The notes under the pieces were generated by a model that saw only the letters and a list, made by a program, of their open reading frames with translations, was not told the origin of the DNA and did not search any database. A program made the position numbers and the translations under genes. Below are positions 16,120-24,608 of a stretch of DNA of 64,000 nucleotides, piece by piece (positions within the stretch are counted from its first letter, which is position 1; every line of letters starts with the position of its first letter). The stretch is from Jeotgalibacillus haloalkalitolerans (GTDB lineage Bacteria > Bacillota > Bacilli > Bacillales > Jeotgalibacillaceae): the NCBI RefSeq assembly GCF_034427455.1, contig NZ_JAXQNN010000002.1, forward strand, positions 682,001-746,000, written 5' to 3'.

Positions 16120-16850
16120 CATGTAAAGAATATCCGTTCACTGTTTTCAGCAGGCTCTTCTCCGGTAAAGTCGGCGGTAACGGACTCAACCTTAAAGCCT
16201 GCTTCATAAAGCCATGTTTTATACTGCTCCACCGGAAATGTCCGCTGCTTATGAAATTCATCAAACCTTGAATACAGATCCCCATCTTCTCTGATAAAGA
16301 AGGTCAGCTCGTGCTCTGCACTGTTCTCATATTCACCTTCAAATGAATTCCATATATACGCCGCTTCCCCATCATCGTAAGAATAGGTCTGACCGGCAAA
16401 AAGCTCATTCACTTTATAAACGGAGTGAACATCGAACATAAAAAGACCATCAGCTGAGAGCAAATCATACATTTTTCTGAAGGTCTGCTGAACAGCTTCT
16501 TCTGTTTCAAGGTAGTTCAGAGAGTCACAAAAGATTGTAATACAATCAAACTGGCCAAGGTCTTCTGCTTCAGACATATCCATCTGAAAATACCTGATTG
16601 ACTGATTTGCTTCCATTGCTTTTTGCTGAGCCATTGCAAGCATTGATTCAGAAAGATCAATTCCGGTTGTCTCGAAACCTGCTGCTGAAGCCTTCACCGT
16701 CCACTCACCAGTGCCACAGCCAACATCAAGCAGCTTCATCCCGTCAACTTTAAAAGTCTTTTTCTGATGCAGCAAATAACTCATCCACTCATCATATGGA
16801 ACGTCGCTCATCAGTCTGTCGTAAACATATGCAAACTGATCGTAAGCCAT
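16107..16850 (-). CDS. yqeM: Class I SAM-dependent methyltransferase YqeM
   Basis: A 247-residue methyltransferase-fold protein. Motif I is LLDVGCGTGEW (about 40-50), followed by FETTGIDLSESML and FDCITIFCDSLNYLE. The substrate is not known; it is a conserved last member of the yqe cluster next to rsfS. Its ATG overlaps the rsfS stop by one base (TAATG), indicating coupling. The C-terminus, ending FTCTKR, is intact and ends inside the terminator hairpin. Confidence 0.88.
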   Translation of the reverse strand: MAYDQFAYVYDRLMSDVPYDEWMSYLLHQKKTFKVDGMKLLDVGCGTGEWTVKASAAGFETTGIDLSESMLAMAQQKAMEANQSIRYFQMDMSEAEDLGQFDCITIFCDSLNYLETEEAVQQTFRKMYDLLSADGLFMFDVHSVYKVNELFAGQTYSYDDGEAAYIWNSFEGEYENSAEHELTFFIREDGDLYSRFDEFHKQRTFPVEQYKTWLYEAGFKVESVTADFTGEEPAENSERIFFTCTKR

Positions 16851-17206
16851 TAGCTGATTGTGCTCGTCATATCTTCAATCTGAGCGTCTCCCCATAGCTT
16901 TTCAAGTTTGTAGTAATCTCTTTCATCACGGTGGAATACGTGTACAATGACACTGCCAAGGTCAACAAGTACCCATCTCGCTTCATCGTAACCTTCCATC
17001 CGCTTCACATTGAAGCCTTCTTCTTCTGCACGGTCCTTTACTTCTTTTGCAATTGCCTGGACCTGTTTATCAGAATTACCGTGGCAGATCACAAAATAAT
17101 CTGCTATCAGTGAAATACCCTGCATATTTAAAGCGACAATGTCCTCTGCTCTTTTGTCATCAGCCGCATTGTATGCAAGTGATAATAATTCGTTTTCTTT
17201 CGTCAT
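16850..17206 (-). CDS. rsfS: Ribosomal silencing factor RsfS
   Basis: A 118-residue protein that binds L14 of the large subunit and blocks subunit joining when nutrients are scarce. NAADDKRAEDIVALNMQGIS, ADYFVICHGNSDKQVQAIA and ARWVLVDLGSVIVHVFH are family signatures. The ATG at 17206 sits eight bases after AAGGAG; a GTG two codons earlier overlaps the yqeK stop and is less likely. It belongs to the aroE-yqeI-nadD-yqeK-rsfS-yqeM operon. Confidence 0.95.
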   Translation of the reverse strand: MTKENELLSLAYNAADDKRAEDIVALNMQGISLIADYFVICHGNSDKQVQAIAKEVKDRAEEEGFNVKRMEGYDEARWVLVDLGSVIVHVFHRDERDYYKLEKLWGDAQIEDMTSTIS

Positions 17207-17208
17207 AC

Positions 17209-17772
17209 TCACTTCTCCTTTTGTACAAATTCGTTATAACTTTCAAGCGTGTCAGGAAATACAGGCTGGTTTTTACTGATTAAAAACTGCATGGATTGTT
17301 TTAATGCGATTTTCATAGCTTCATCAAGATTCTCATGTGCAACCGCCCTGACATTATCCACTCCGGTGAAACTTCTGCCCGGTTCTATATAATCTGCAAG
17401 ATAAATGACTTTTTCAAGCCTGCTCATATTTGGTCTTCCTGTTGTATGATACCTGATTGCATTCAGAATATCCTCATTTGTAATCCCGAGCTTTTCTCTG
17501 GCAAACACAGCACCAACCGGCGCGTGCCAAAGTTCATGATGAAAATCAAGCAGCACAGGATCAAGTTCGCGGCTGATGATCAGCTCTCTCATTTCATTTT
17601 TATCATGAAACTTTGCCATATCGTGAAGTGCAGCAGCAATCCCTGCATCCTCTATGCTTACACCATGTTTTTCAGCAAGTGACAATGCCGCCTCGATTAC
17701 ACCAAGGGTATGAATATACCTTTTTTCAGGGAGTATATCTTTTACAATCTGCTTAGCCTGCTCAAGATTCAT
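17209..17772 (-). CDS. yqeK: HD-domain Ap4A hydrolase YqeK
   Basis: A 187-residue HD-superfamily phosphohydrolase. Metal-binding residues are visible in RYIHTLGVIEAALSLA, ALHDMAKF and DFHHELWHAPVGA. Members of this family cleave diadenosine tetraphosphate symmetrically into two ADP. The gene overlaps nadD by 11 bases and is followed at once by rsfS. The protein appears complete. Confidence 0.92.
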   Translation of the reverse strand: MNLEQAKQIVKDILPEKRYIHTLGVIEAALSLAEKHGVSIEDAGIAAALHDMAKFHDKNEMRELIISRELDPVLLDFHHELWHAPVGAVFAREKLGITNEDILNAIRYHTTGRPNMSRLEKVIYLADYIEPGRSFTGVDNVRAVAHENLDEAMKIALKQSMQFLISKNQPVFPDTLESYNEFVQKEK

Positions 17773-18334
17773 AAAGCCCCTCCTCTAAAATATACCTGTA
17801 CGCCTTTTCCGGAATCAGAAAGCGGCAATCCTGCTTTTCTGCAAGACGTTTTCTGAGCATGGTAGATGAAAGATCCACTACCGGCCCCCTGATCATCACA
17901 ACATCTCCAGCATGGTCACCTGTATAACCGGGTCTCTCAAAACCGGCAAAAGTAATTAAACTTTTCAGTTCATCTATCCTGTACCAGGTTGATAGTGATT
18001 CAATCATATCACCGCCTATGATAAAGAAGAAATCTGTATCAGGCTCCTGATGTGTCAAATGAGCGATTGTGTCAAATGTGTAGGACGTTCCCTCTCTTAA
18101 AATCTCTGTCCGGTCCAGTTTAAAATAAGGAACTTCAACGATACTATCCTGAATCATCCTGCATCTTTCTTCAGCAGTCGTCTGACCGGAAATATGCTTA
18201 TGCGGCGGTGCCGCATTCGGCAAAAACCTTACTTCATCAAGAGACAATGCATGATAGGCTTCATTCGCCATAATTAAATGTGCGATATGGACAGGGTCAA
18301 ATGTGCCACCCATGATTCCAACCCGCTTTTTCAT
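17762..18334 (-). CDS. nadD: Nicotinate-nucleotide adenylyltransferase
   Basis: A 190-residue enzyme that joins nicotinate mononucleotide and ATP to make deamido-NAD, the shared step of NAD synthesis. The nucleotidyltransferase motif is GGTFDPVHIAHL (about 9-20), with PNAAPPHK and a C-terminal LSSTMLRKRL in place of the usual ISSTxIR. Its ATG overlaps the yqeI stop by one base. The length is normal. Confidence 0.96.
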   Translation of the reverse strand: MKKRVGIMGGTFDPVHIAHLIMANEAYHALSLDEVRFLPNAAPPHKHISGQTTAEERCRMIQDSIVEVPYFKLDRTEILREGTSYTFDTIAHLTHQEPDTDFFFIIGGDMIESLSTWYRIDELKSLITFAGFERPGYTGDHAGDVVMIRGPVVDLSSTMLRKRLAEKQDCRFLIPEKAYRYILEEGLYES

Positions 18335-18636
18335 TATTTTCGTACTTTCGGCAATTCGATTTTTTTATTTTCACGGGATTCTTTATATAAAACTACTGTA
18401 TGTCCAATCAACTGAACAAGTTCAGCTTTCGCTCCCTTTGAGAGTGCCTCTGCAACCTCATCTTTATCCTGTTCACAGTTTTGAAGGATGCTGACTTTAA
18501 TCAGTTCTCTTACTTCTAACGCTTCCGAAATCTGTTTAATCATATTATCATTCACGCCGCCTTTACCTACCTGAAAAATGGGCGATAAATTATGTGCCTC
18601 AGCACGAAGAAATCTTTTTTGTTTACCTGTTAACAT
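18334..18636 (-). CDS. yqeI: YhbY-type RNA-binding ribosome assembly protein
   Basis: A 100-residue CRM-domain protein (CRS1/YhbY family) that associates with pre-50S ribosomal particles. The sequence LTGKQKRFLRAEAHNLSPIF and the GxxG-like loop QVGKGGVND are typical. It lies four bases after aroE in the operon and overlaps nadD by one base. Its exact role in Bacillales is not established. Confidence 0.93.
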   Translation of the reverse strand: MLTGKQKRFLRAEAHNLSPIFQVGKGGVNDNMIKQISEALEVRELIKVSILQNCEQDKDEVAEALSKGAKAELVQLIGHTVVLYKESRENKKIELPKVRK

Positions 18637-18640
18637 GTTT

Positions 18641-19468
18641 TCACTCCTGTTTCATATATTCTGTCATTTTTTTTATCATATAATTGGTATCCGGCTTTTC
18701 TGTGGTCCACTTTTCAAAAGCGAGTGCCCCCTGCCAGACAAACATGCCAATGCCATTCAGTGACTCCGCACCGGCTGATTCAGCAGTTTTTAAAAATTGT
18801 GTGCTTAAGGGATTATAAATAATGTCTGCTGCAAGTGCCCCTTTTTTCATTAAAGAAGTATCCACCGGCATCTGAAGAACATCAGGAACCATTCCCACAG
18901 ACGTTGTATTAATGACAATATCAAATCGATGCAATTGTTTTTCTGCCGATTTCAAATCCAGACCTTCTCCTGAAACCTGCTGCTGTTCAGCCAGCGTCGC
19001 AGCTTTAGCTGACGTACGGTTTGCAATGCTGATTCTCTCAGCACCAAAAGCTTTCAGTGCCCCGATAATTCCTTTAGCGGCTCCACCGGCTCCCAGCACC
19101 AGAATCTGTGCATGGTGAATGTCAGACTCAGACCGCTTTGTTAGCAATGACATTAAAAACCCGCGTCCATCTGTGTTATAGCCGGTACATTTGCCGTCTT
19201 CAATAACTACTGTATTAACAGCACCAAGAAGCTTAGCCGCGGGATCTATTTCATCAAGGAACGGGATAATCGTTTCTTTATGGGGAATTGTAACATTAAA
19301 CCCTTTATATCCAAGCTCTTTAAATCGCTCAACCTGATCTTTCAGTTGTTCAGGAGAAACCTCTATTGCTTCGTAATGTCCCTCAATACCCGATTCTTTC
19401 AGCCAATTATTATGCATAAATGGTGATTTTGAGTGACGGATTGGATGACCAATTACTGCGAGCTTCAT
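18641..19468 (-). CDS. aroE: Shikimate dehydrogenase
   Basis: A 275-residue NADPH-dependent enzyme that reduces 3-dehydroshikimate to shikimate. Substrate-binding SKSPFMHN, catalytic lysine in NVTIPHKE, YNTDGRGF and the cofactor motif GAGGAAKG are all present, as is the C-terminal GIGMFVWQGALAFEKW. It follows yqeH after a 194-base gap that holds repeat copy 1, so it may start a separate transcript. Confidence 0.96.
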   Translation of the reverse strand: MKLAVIGHPIRHSKSPFMHNNWLKESGIEGHYEAIEVSPEQLKDQVERFKELGYKGFNVTIPHKETIIPFLDEIDPAAKLLGAVNTVVIEDGKCTGYNTDGRGFLMSLLTKRSESDIHHAQILVLGAGGAAKGIIGALKAFGAERISIANRTSAKAATLAEQQQVSGEGLDLKSAEKQLHRFDIVINTTSVGMVPDVLQMPVDTSLMKKGALAADIIYNPLSTQFLKTAESAGAESLNGIGMFVWQGALAFEKWTTEKPDTNYMIKKMTEYMKQE

Positions 19469-19496
19469 AAAAAGTTCCTCCTGTTGTTTAGATTAG

Positions 19497-19661
19497 GCTT
19501 TATTAAAGTTGGCTGTTGATTGCAGCGAGAGGGGGACGCTTTCCGCGGCCGGGCGCTGAGCCCGCAAGCTTCGCCATAGCCTCACCTGTCCCTTCCTGCG
19601 AGCCGCCCCCTGCAGCGAGAATCACCAGCTGTGCAGCAAAAACAATGGACTTTAACAAAGC
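19497..19661. repeat. Intergenic repeat copy 1 (GCTTTGTTA-type ends)
   Basis: A non-coding element of 165 bases. Left end GCTTTATTAAAGTTGGCTG and right end, read on the other strand, GCTTTGTTAAAGTCCATTG are imperfect terminal inverted repeats. The interior contains GGGGGACGCTTTCCGCGG and CGGGCGCTGAGCCCG. It shares ends and interior with 24609-24788 (inverted) and more weakly with 35571-35727. It ends two bases from the yqeH stop codon. Confidence 0.75.
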
Positions 19662-19662
19662 G

Positions 19663-20769
19663 TTAAATTAAGGACTTCCTGATAATCGCGCTGACGCCTT
19701 CCGGTACATAAGCAGCAACTTTTGCGCCCGGTTCATTAATCGTAATCCAGCCGAGTCCTGAAAATACAATGTCCATTTTACCTTCTTTAACAGTGAACTC
19801 ATGCCTTTTTAACGGCGGGAAGGATTCAAGATCTTCCTGTCTTGGCGGGGAGAGCATATCGCCTGCGTGCCGCTTATAGAGTTCATCTGCTTTTTCCAGC
19901 TTTGTTCTATGAATTTCAAGATCATTTGAAAAGTAGCAGGTGAAAGATTTTCTGCCTCCACTAATGTAGTCAAAACGTGCAAGACCCGCGATAAAAAGCG
20001 TCTGCTCTTCATTCAGCTGGAATACTTTAGGCTTTAATTCTTTTTTAGGCAATACTTTTTTTAAATCCTTTTTATTAATAACATGAGCCATTTGATCACG
20101 GTTAATGATCCCCGGTGTATCAATAATAGCCTTGCCATCATCCAGCGGAATTTCAATCATATCGAGTGTAGTCCCGGGAAACTGGGATGTTGTGATGATA
20201 TCCTGTTCTCCGGTTACTTCTTTAATGATTCTGTTAATCAGCGTGGATTTCCCGACATTGGTACAGCCGACAACATAGACGTCTCTGCCTTTCCGCTCCC
20301 GGTCAATTGTCTGAAGTACGTCCTGGATATGGTGCCCTTTATCCGCACTGCACAAAAGAACATCAACAGGCTTTAACCCCATCTGACTCGCTTCATATTT
20401 CATCCAGTTAATCAGTTTATTTGTTTTAACTGATTTAGGGAGTACATCAGCTTTGTTGCCAATGAGCAGCACCGGATTCTTGCCTACAAAACGGTGAAGG
20501 CCTGTCAGAAAACTTCCGTTAAAATCAGATATATCAACGACTTTTACAATCAGTGCATCTGCCTCTCCAAGACCATTCAGGATCTTCAGAAAGTCATCAT
20601 CTGTAAGAGCAACGTCCTGTACTTCATTATAATGTTTCAGTTTAAAGCAGCGCTGACAGACAATCTGCTCCCTTTCCAGGCTTGAAGGAGGCGCATATCC
20701 AAGACCCTCTTTGTCAGTCGTCTGTATCTCGACTCCGCAGCCGATACACGTTAATTTTTCTTCACTCAC
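19663..20769 (-). CDS. yqeH: Ribosome biogenesis GTPase YqeH
   Basis: A 368-residue circularly permuted GTPase needed for 30S subunit assembly. An N-terminal zinc site CIGCG...CQRCF comes first, then the permuted motifs: NKAD (G4), CSADKG (G5), GCTNVGKST (G1) and DTPGI (G3). The C-terminal part is the RNA-related domain. Its start overlaps the yqeG stop by four bases. The repeat element begins two bases beyond its stop. Confidence 0.96.
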   Translation of the reverse strand: MSEEKLTCIGCGVEIQTTDKEGLGYAPPSSLEREQIVCQRCFKLKHYNEVQDVALTDDDFLKILNGLGEADALIVKVVDISDFNGSFLTGLHRFVGKNPVLLIGNKADVLPKSVKTNKLINWMKYEASQMGLKPVDVLLCSADKGHHIQDVLQTIDRERKGRDVYVVGCTNVGKSTLINRIIKEVTGEQDIITTSQFPGTTLDMIEIPLDDGKAIIDTPGIINRDQMAHVINKKDLKKVLPKKELKPKVFQLNEEQTLFIAGLARFDYISGGRKSFTCYFSNDLEIHRTKLEKADELYKRHAGDMLSPPRQEDLESFPPLKRHEFTVKEGKMDIVFSGLGWITINEPGAKVAAYVPEGVSAIIRKSLI

Positions 20770-21287
20770 TTTTTATCCTCCCACTGGATCATGTTTTTTC
20801 TCTTGAAAAAATTTAGCAGTCTTTTTTCAATGATGCGATTAAACTTTGTAAAGAATCCATCTGTTTTGGCTACAGGTACAACCAGTATGGTGTAAAGCTT
20901 ATTCAGATTCCCACCAAGTACATCGGTCATCAGCTGATCACCAATGACCACTGTTTCATCTTTTTTCACGTTCATATCTCTGATCGCTCTTCTGAAAGCA
21001 CGTCCCATCGGTTTTCTCGCATGGTAAATAAACGGAACACCGATCGGATCAGAAAAAGCCCCCACTCTCAGTTGATTATTGTTAGACACAATCGTGACAA
21101 GGATTCCTTCTTTTTGCATGCCTTCCAGCCATTCAATCAGCTTTGGCGTTGCATTTTTCCTGTCCCATTCAACCAGTGTATTATCAAGATCTGTGATGAT
21201 CGCTTTAATTCCCTGCTCTTTAAGTTTTGCAGGTGTTATTTCAAATACGCTATCAACGTATTCATTAGGCAAAAATAGTTTTATCAT
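20766..21287 (-). CDS. yqeG: YqeG family HAD-type phosphatase
   Basis: A 173-residue HAD phosphatase, probably acting on phosphatidylglycerophosphate or a similar substrate. Motif I is DLDNTLVEWD (about 33-42), motif II IVSNN and motif III/IV VIGDQLMTDVLGGN. The start IKLFLPNEYVDSVFEI matches the family. GAGGTGGAG precedes the ATG at 21287; the six codons upstream are not needed. First gene of the pair yqeG-yqeH. Confidence 0.93.
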   Translation of the reverse strand: MIKLFLPNEYVDSVFEITPAKLKEQGIKAIITDLDNTLVEWDRKNATPKLIEWLEGMQKEGILVTIVSNNNQLRVGAFSDPIGVPFIYHARKPMGRAFRRAIRDMNVKKDETVVIGDQLMTDVLGGNLNKLYTILVVPVAKTDGFFTKFNRIIEKRLLNFFKRKNMIQWEDKK

Positions 21288-21406
21288 TGTTCTCCACCTC
21301 TTCACTTCAAGTCTATATCATACATCATCTGTCAGGTTAGTTCAAAATGAATCTTTAATGATTTCATTACATAAATCGTTCGACAAATATCGGCTTACCT
21401 TTTTCC

Positions 21407-21505
21407 TGTGGATAAGTATATCAACACCTTACAAACTGCTGTTATTAACTATGTAACCCTTATTCACAACTTTTACACAGGTTATACACGGAAGATTGTG
21501 GATAA
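21407..21505. promoter_or_regulatory. DnaA-box cluster upstream of sda
   Basis: TGTGGATAA at 21407-21415 and 21497-21505 are exact complements of TTATCCACA. TTATTCACA at 21460-21468 matches TTATNCACA on the plus strand, and TTATACACG at 21482-21490 has one mismatch. Four boxes in 99 bases before sda agree with the known DnaA control of sda in Bacillus subtilis. Confidence 0.8.
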
Positions 21506-21575
21506 CAGAACGCTTGTTCTTTCCTGCGGTGTCTGGTACCTTTTTATTATGGAATGATGAAAGGAGCATTATTAA

Positions 21576-21692
21576 ATGGACAAGTTATCACTTGAAGCGC
21601 TTGAAAAGGCGTATGAAGCAGCAAAAAAACAGAAGCTTTCTGATGACTTCCTTCAACTATTGGAAATGGAAATTCTGAAAAAAGAAAAGTAA
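21576..21692 (+). CDS. sda: Sporulation checkpoint inhibitor Sda (38 aa)
   Basis: A 38-codon gene. The protein MDKLSLEALEKAYEAAKK continues with LSDDFLQLLEMEILKK, which can form the two-helix hairpin of Sda. Sda binds the sporulation histidine kinase KinA and blocks phosphorelay entry when replication is disturbed. Position next to yqeG and the upstream DnaA boxes support the call. AAAGGAG lies nine bases before the ATG. It is slightly shorter than the Bacillus subtilis protein. Confidence 0.85.
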   Translation: MDKLSLEALEKAYEAAKKQKLSDDFLQLLEMEILKKEK

Positions 21693-21772
21693 TTTTAATC
21701 AGTGGCGTAAATCTGCGACGGCAGTTAAAATAAAGAAAAGAGTTCTGAAAATTCGAAACAGGAGGACTTATC

Positions 21773-21910
21773 ATGAAATTGACTGTGATCTGTCCAGGCT
21801 GTCGCGGAATCGGTTCTGTGAGAAAAATCCGATTTTTAAAAACAACATGTACTGAATGTCAGGGTTCAGGCAAAATCAGCAAAACAATTACTGAATATAA
21901 GATGTATTAG
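21773..21910 (+). CDS. Small CxxCxGxG zinc-finger protein (45 aa)
   Basis: A 45-codon gene with AGGAGG upstream. The protein contains [10 protein letters not shown] (from residue 7) and [10 protein letters not shown], two copies of the DnaJ-type CxxCxGxG motif that together would bind one zinc ion. There is no J domain. It lies between sda and sigK, in the same direction. Similar tiny zinc-finger proteins occur in Bacillales but their function is not known to me. Confidence 0.75.
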   Translation: MKLTVICPGCRGIGSVRKIRFLKTTCTECQGSGKISKTITEYKMY

Positions 21911-21938
21911 TGGGACTGGCAAGTTTTCTGTTTTCTTT

Positions 21939-21946
21939 CATACCGT
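21939..21946 (+). promoter_or_regulatory. Possible sporulation-type -10 element before sigK
   Basis: CATACCGT lies 28 bases before the preferred sigK start and resembles the -10 of sigma-E promoters (CATACNNT). No convincing -35 element is seen at the expected distance. sigK is sigma-E and sigma-K controlled in Bacillus. Confidence 0.3.
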
Positions 21947-21974
21947 GTATAAACCGGTGAAAGGAGGAGAAGGC

Positions 21975-22667
21975 TTGTCAATTTTTTTGATATTATCTGC
22001 ATTGGTTGATCTGCCGGCGCTCACTGGATATTTTAAGCAAAACGCCTTTCCGGAGCCACTTGGTAAAGAAGAAGAGAAAAAAGCGATATTGCAACTTCAA
22101 AATGGCAATGAAGATGCAAAAAGATTATTAATTGAACACAACCTGAGGCTGGTCGCACATATTGTTAAAAAATTCGAAAACACCGGTGAGACGACAGAGG
22201 ACCTAATCTCAATCGGAACAATCGGGTTAATTAAAGCAATTGACAGTTATTCCTATGATAAGGGGACAAAGCTTGCTACGTATGCTGCAAGATGTATTGA
22301 AAATGAAGTACTAATGTTTTTAAGATCCCTTAAGAAAACGAAAAAAGATATCTCTCTTCATGATCCGATTGGTGAGGACAAAGACGGTAATGCCATCAGT
22401 CTGATTGATGTTCTGCAAAGTGAAGAAGAAGAACTCGATGAGGTCATTGCCCAGAAGATGAACGGTGAAAAAATCAGGCGTTTTGTAACAAAGCTTGATG
22501 ACCGGGAACGTGAAGTCATCAGTGCAAGATTCGGAATTAATGGTGAAGAAGAAAAAACGCAGCGTGAGATTGCCAAAGAACTTGGCATCTCAAGAAGCTA
22601 CGTTTCACGTATCGAAAAAAGAGCATTAATGAAGCTGTTTCATCATTTTGATGAAGATAGCTGTTAG
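21975..22667 (+). CDS. sigK: Sporulation sigma factor K (pro-sigma-K), uninterrupted
   Basis: A 230-residue late mother-cell sigma factor. The first 18 or so hydrophobic residues are a pro-sequence ([17 protein letters not shown]) normally removed by the SpoIVFB membrane protease, before [11 protein letters not shown]. Region 2 ([52 protein letters not shown]) and region 4 ([20 protein letters not shown]) are intact in one frame, so there is no skin-like element. The TTG at 21975 is chosen for AAAGGAGG upstream. The stop overlaps the mtnN stop. Confidence 0.95.
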   Translation: MSIFLILSALVDLPALTGYFKQNAFPEPLGKEEEKKAILQLQNGNEDAKRLLIEHNLRLVAHIVKKFENTGETTEDLISIGTIGLIKAIDSYSYDKGTKLATYAARCIENEVLMFLRSLKKTKKDISLHDPIGEDKDGNAISLIDVLQSEEEELDEVIAQKMNGEKIRRFVTKLDDREREVISARFGINGEEEKTQREIAKELGISRSYVSRIEKRALMKLFHHFDEDSC

Positions 22668-23356
22668 ATTTTTTCAGTGATCTGAATGATCAGGTTTGCT
22701 GAGTTAACAGCAGCTGTTTTTAAATACTGATCGAATGAAACATGTGATTCTTTACCTGCAATATCCGATAGGGAACGGATAATCACAAACGGCACTTCGT
22801 ATTGATGTGCAACCTGAGCGATTGCTGCTGCTTCCATCTCCAGAGCCTGCAGATCCTCAAATCTGCCTTGAAGAGTTTCAACCCTGTCAGGATCATTCAT
22901 GAAAGAATCACCTGTTGCAATCAGACCGGAGACGGACTTTATCTCACTGAATGCTGCTGCACATGTCAAAGCCGTCTCTCTAAGCTTGTCATCAGCTTTA
23001 AAAGCAGCAGGCATCCCAGGCACCTGGCCATATTCATAGTTGAATGCAGTTACATCAACATCGTGATGACGCACTTCATTCGATATTACAACATCACCTA
23101 CATTTAAAGCAGGATCAAAACCGCCTGCTGAACCGGTGTTAATGATCACATCCGGCTGGTATCGTTCCATTAGAATTGTTGTCGTCATCGCAGCATTTAC
23201 CTTACCAATTCCACTTTTAACAAGTACAACTTCTTTTTGCTTTAATAGTCCAGTTGTGAATTCGCTATTTGCAATTGTTTCTGTCTGTACATTCTCCATT
23301 GTGGAACGAAGTGTTTCCACTTCTTCTTCCATTGCACCAATAATACCAATCTTCAT
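22664..23356 (-). CDS. mtnN: 5'-methylthioadenosine/S-adenosylhomocysteine nucleosidase
   Basis: A 230-residue enzyme that hydrolyses methylthioadenosine and S-adenosylhomocysteine to release adenine, in methionine salvage and SAM recycling. [34 protein letters not shown] and RSLSDIAG carry the active-site residues. The ATG at 23356 gives the family start; the 48-codon extension upstream is not supported. Convergent with sigK, sharing the bases TTAG at the stops. Confidence 0.96.
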   Translation of the reverse strand: MKIGIIGAMEEEVETLRSTMENVQTETIANSEFTTGLLKQKEVVLVKSGIGKVNAAMTTTILMERYQPDVIINTGSAGGFDPALNVGDVVISNEVRHHDVDVTAFNYEYGQVPGMPAAFKADDKLRETALTCAAAFSEIKSVSGLIATGDSFMNDPDRVETLQGRFEDLQALEMEAAAIAQVAHQYEVPFVIIRSLSDIAGKESHVSFDQYLKTAAVNSANLIIQITEKI

Positions 23357-23468
23357 TAAAATCCCTGCCTTCTCTTTCAATCTCAAAACTGATTTGAACT
23401 TACCACAGTGACTGAAAAAGATCAATGAAGCCGTGATATAATAGGTAAAAACACGATGGAGGATGATT

Positions 23469-23669
23469 ATGGGTTTAAAACTGGATTTAATTAAAGACAA
23501 GATAGAATTTTTTGACGCACATTCCCTGCAGGACCTCGAGAAAAAAATACAGAGACAGATTGAAAATAATCAGGCACTCATGCTCCGGGTTCATCATGTG
23601 GATCACCAGACAGTTTTCACTCCTGAAGGCAAGCCATATTATACTGCCAGTGTTCATTTTAAATCCTAG
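23469..23669 (+). CDS. yrzA: DUF2536 family protein (YrzA-like)
   Basis: A 66-residue soluble protein, starting [19 protein letters not shown], then a helix ([19 protein letters not shown]) and a C-terminal strand region. It matches my recollection of Bacillus YrzA/DUF2536 in sequence and neighbourhood. Function unknown. GGAGG lies six bases before the ATG at 23469, preferred to an ATG two codons earlier. Divergent from mtnN and convergent with yrrS. Confidence 0.8.
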   Translation: MGLKLDLIKDKIEFFDAHSLQDLEKKIQRQIENNQALMLRVHHVDHQTVFTPEGKPYYTASVHFKS

Positions 23670-23675
23670 TGGGAT

Positions 23676-23712
23676 TAAAAAAGAGGTGCTGTTCACACGA
23701 AACAGCACCTCT
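23676..23712. terminator. Terminator between yrzA and yrrS
   Basis: AGAGGTGCTGTT (23682-23693) pairs perfectly with AACAGCACCTCT (23701-23712). A TTTTTTAAT run follows on the minus strand, so it ends yrrS transcription; on the plus strand the T-run is weak. Confidence 0.88.
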
Positions 23713-23729
23713 TCTATTATTAAATTGAA

Positions 23730-24431
23730 TTACAGCTCATCCACTTTCACAGGTTTCCAGCCTTTTTTATCGACCCATTCCATATGAACGCGATATTCAG
23801 GCGCGCCTCCGCTTGGAGATGACACCTCTACAACTGAATTTTGAGGCCCGCCATCATTTCCTACCCACCAGACAGTCATTGAATTCATATCAAGTCCTGT
23901 TGCATAGGCAGCAGCCTTTAGTTTTTCATTCCAGTCTACACTGCCTTTTTCATATGATGAAACGTGTTCCCCGGTCTGCTTCGTACCAACCGGCTTCCAT
24001 TCGCCATCTTCAGGACCTGCCATTTCTTCATTTGAATCAGATTCTTTTTTCTCTTCATCTTTTTTCTTTTTATCTTCTTTCTTTTTAGCCGCTTCTTCCT
24101 CTTCTTCCTTATCTTCACTTGCAGCAGCGTTTTCTGACTCAGTATCTTCATCTGATTCACTTTCATCAGATTCAATCTCGCTTGCAGTCAGTTCATTATT
24201 TTCATTATCATTATTCTCATTGCCGTTACTTTCATCCTGTATCCCGGCATTTTCCTGAACCTGTTCAGCAATTGTTTTTTCTTCTGTTTCTGCTGCCTGG
24301 TTTTCATTATCACCTAAAAAGATAAATGCTGAAACACCGGCAATTAATAGAAATACCACTGCAATGGACGCATTCAGAAATATATTTTGTTTCCGTTTTT
24401 TACTCTGCATCTTTGATCTTGAATTATTCAT
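23730..24431 (-). CDS. yrrS: YrrS family membrane-anchored protein (DUF1510)
   Basis: A 233-residue protein. A basic start is followed by one membrane segment (about 19-39), then about 110 residues of low-complexity acid and lysine-rich linker, and a folded C-terminal domain (about 150-233, containing WWVGNDGGPQNSVVEVSS and RVHMEWVDKKGWKPV) that faces outward. DUF1510; in Bacillus it lies next to a penicillin-binding protein gene, but none is seen here. GAGGAGTGATGAT precedes the ATG. Confidence 0.85.
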   Translation of the reverse strand: MNNSRSKMQSKKRKQNIFLNASIAVVFLLIAGVSAFIFLGDNENQAAETEEKTIAEQVQENAGIQDESNGNENNDNENNELTASEIESDESESDEDTESENAAASEDKEEEEEAAKKKEDKKKKDEEKKESDSNEEMAGPEDGEWKPVGTKQTGEHVSSYEKGSVDWNEKLKAAAYATGLDMNSMTVWWVGNDGGPQNSVVEVSSPSGGAPEYRVHMEWVDKKGWKPVKVDEL

Positions 24432-24608
24432 ATCATCACTCCTCGTTCAACTCTTCCCTTATCAATTAAATCTAAACCAGCATATCACGGTTGTAGGCTT
24501 CAGTTACAAGAGCCGCTTTTCCTTTTATGAAAACAGGACCTCTGTACTGTAAAGGATTTGACGTGACCTAAAGATAAAAGTTACAGATTCAGATCGTTTA
24601 AATGTAAC

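Noticed and set aside
16046-16285. 79-codon minus-strand frame over the comEA-yqeM junction
   Set aside because: Antiframe shadow of yqeM and its terminator; no ribosome site or resemblance.
21945-21974. ATG at 21945 as the sigK start
   Set aside because: It precedes the AAAGGAGG ribosome site used by the TTG at 21975 and would add ten residues not seen in pro-sigma-K.
23357-23500. 48-codon extension of mtnN
   Set aside because: Unlike the family start, no ribosome site, and it would run into the yrzA promoter region.
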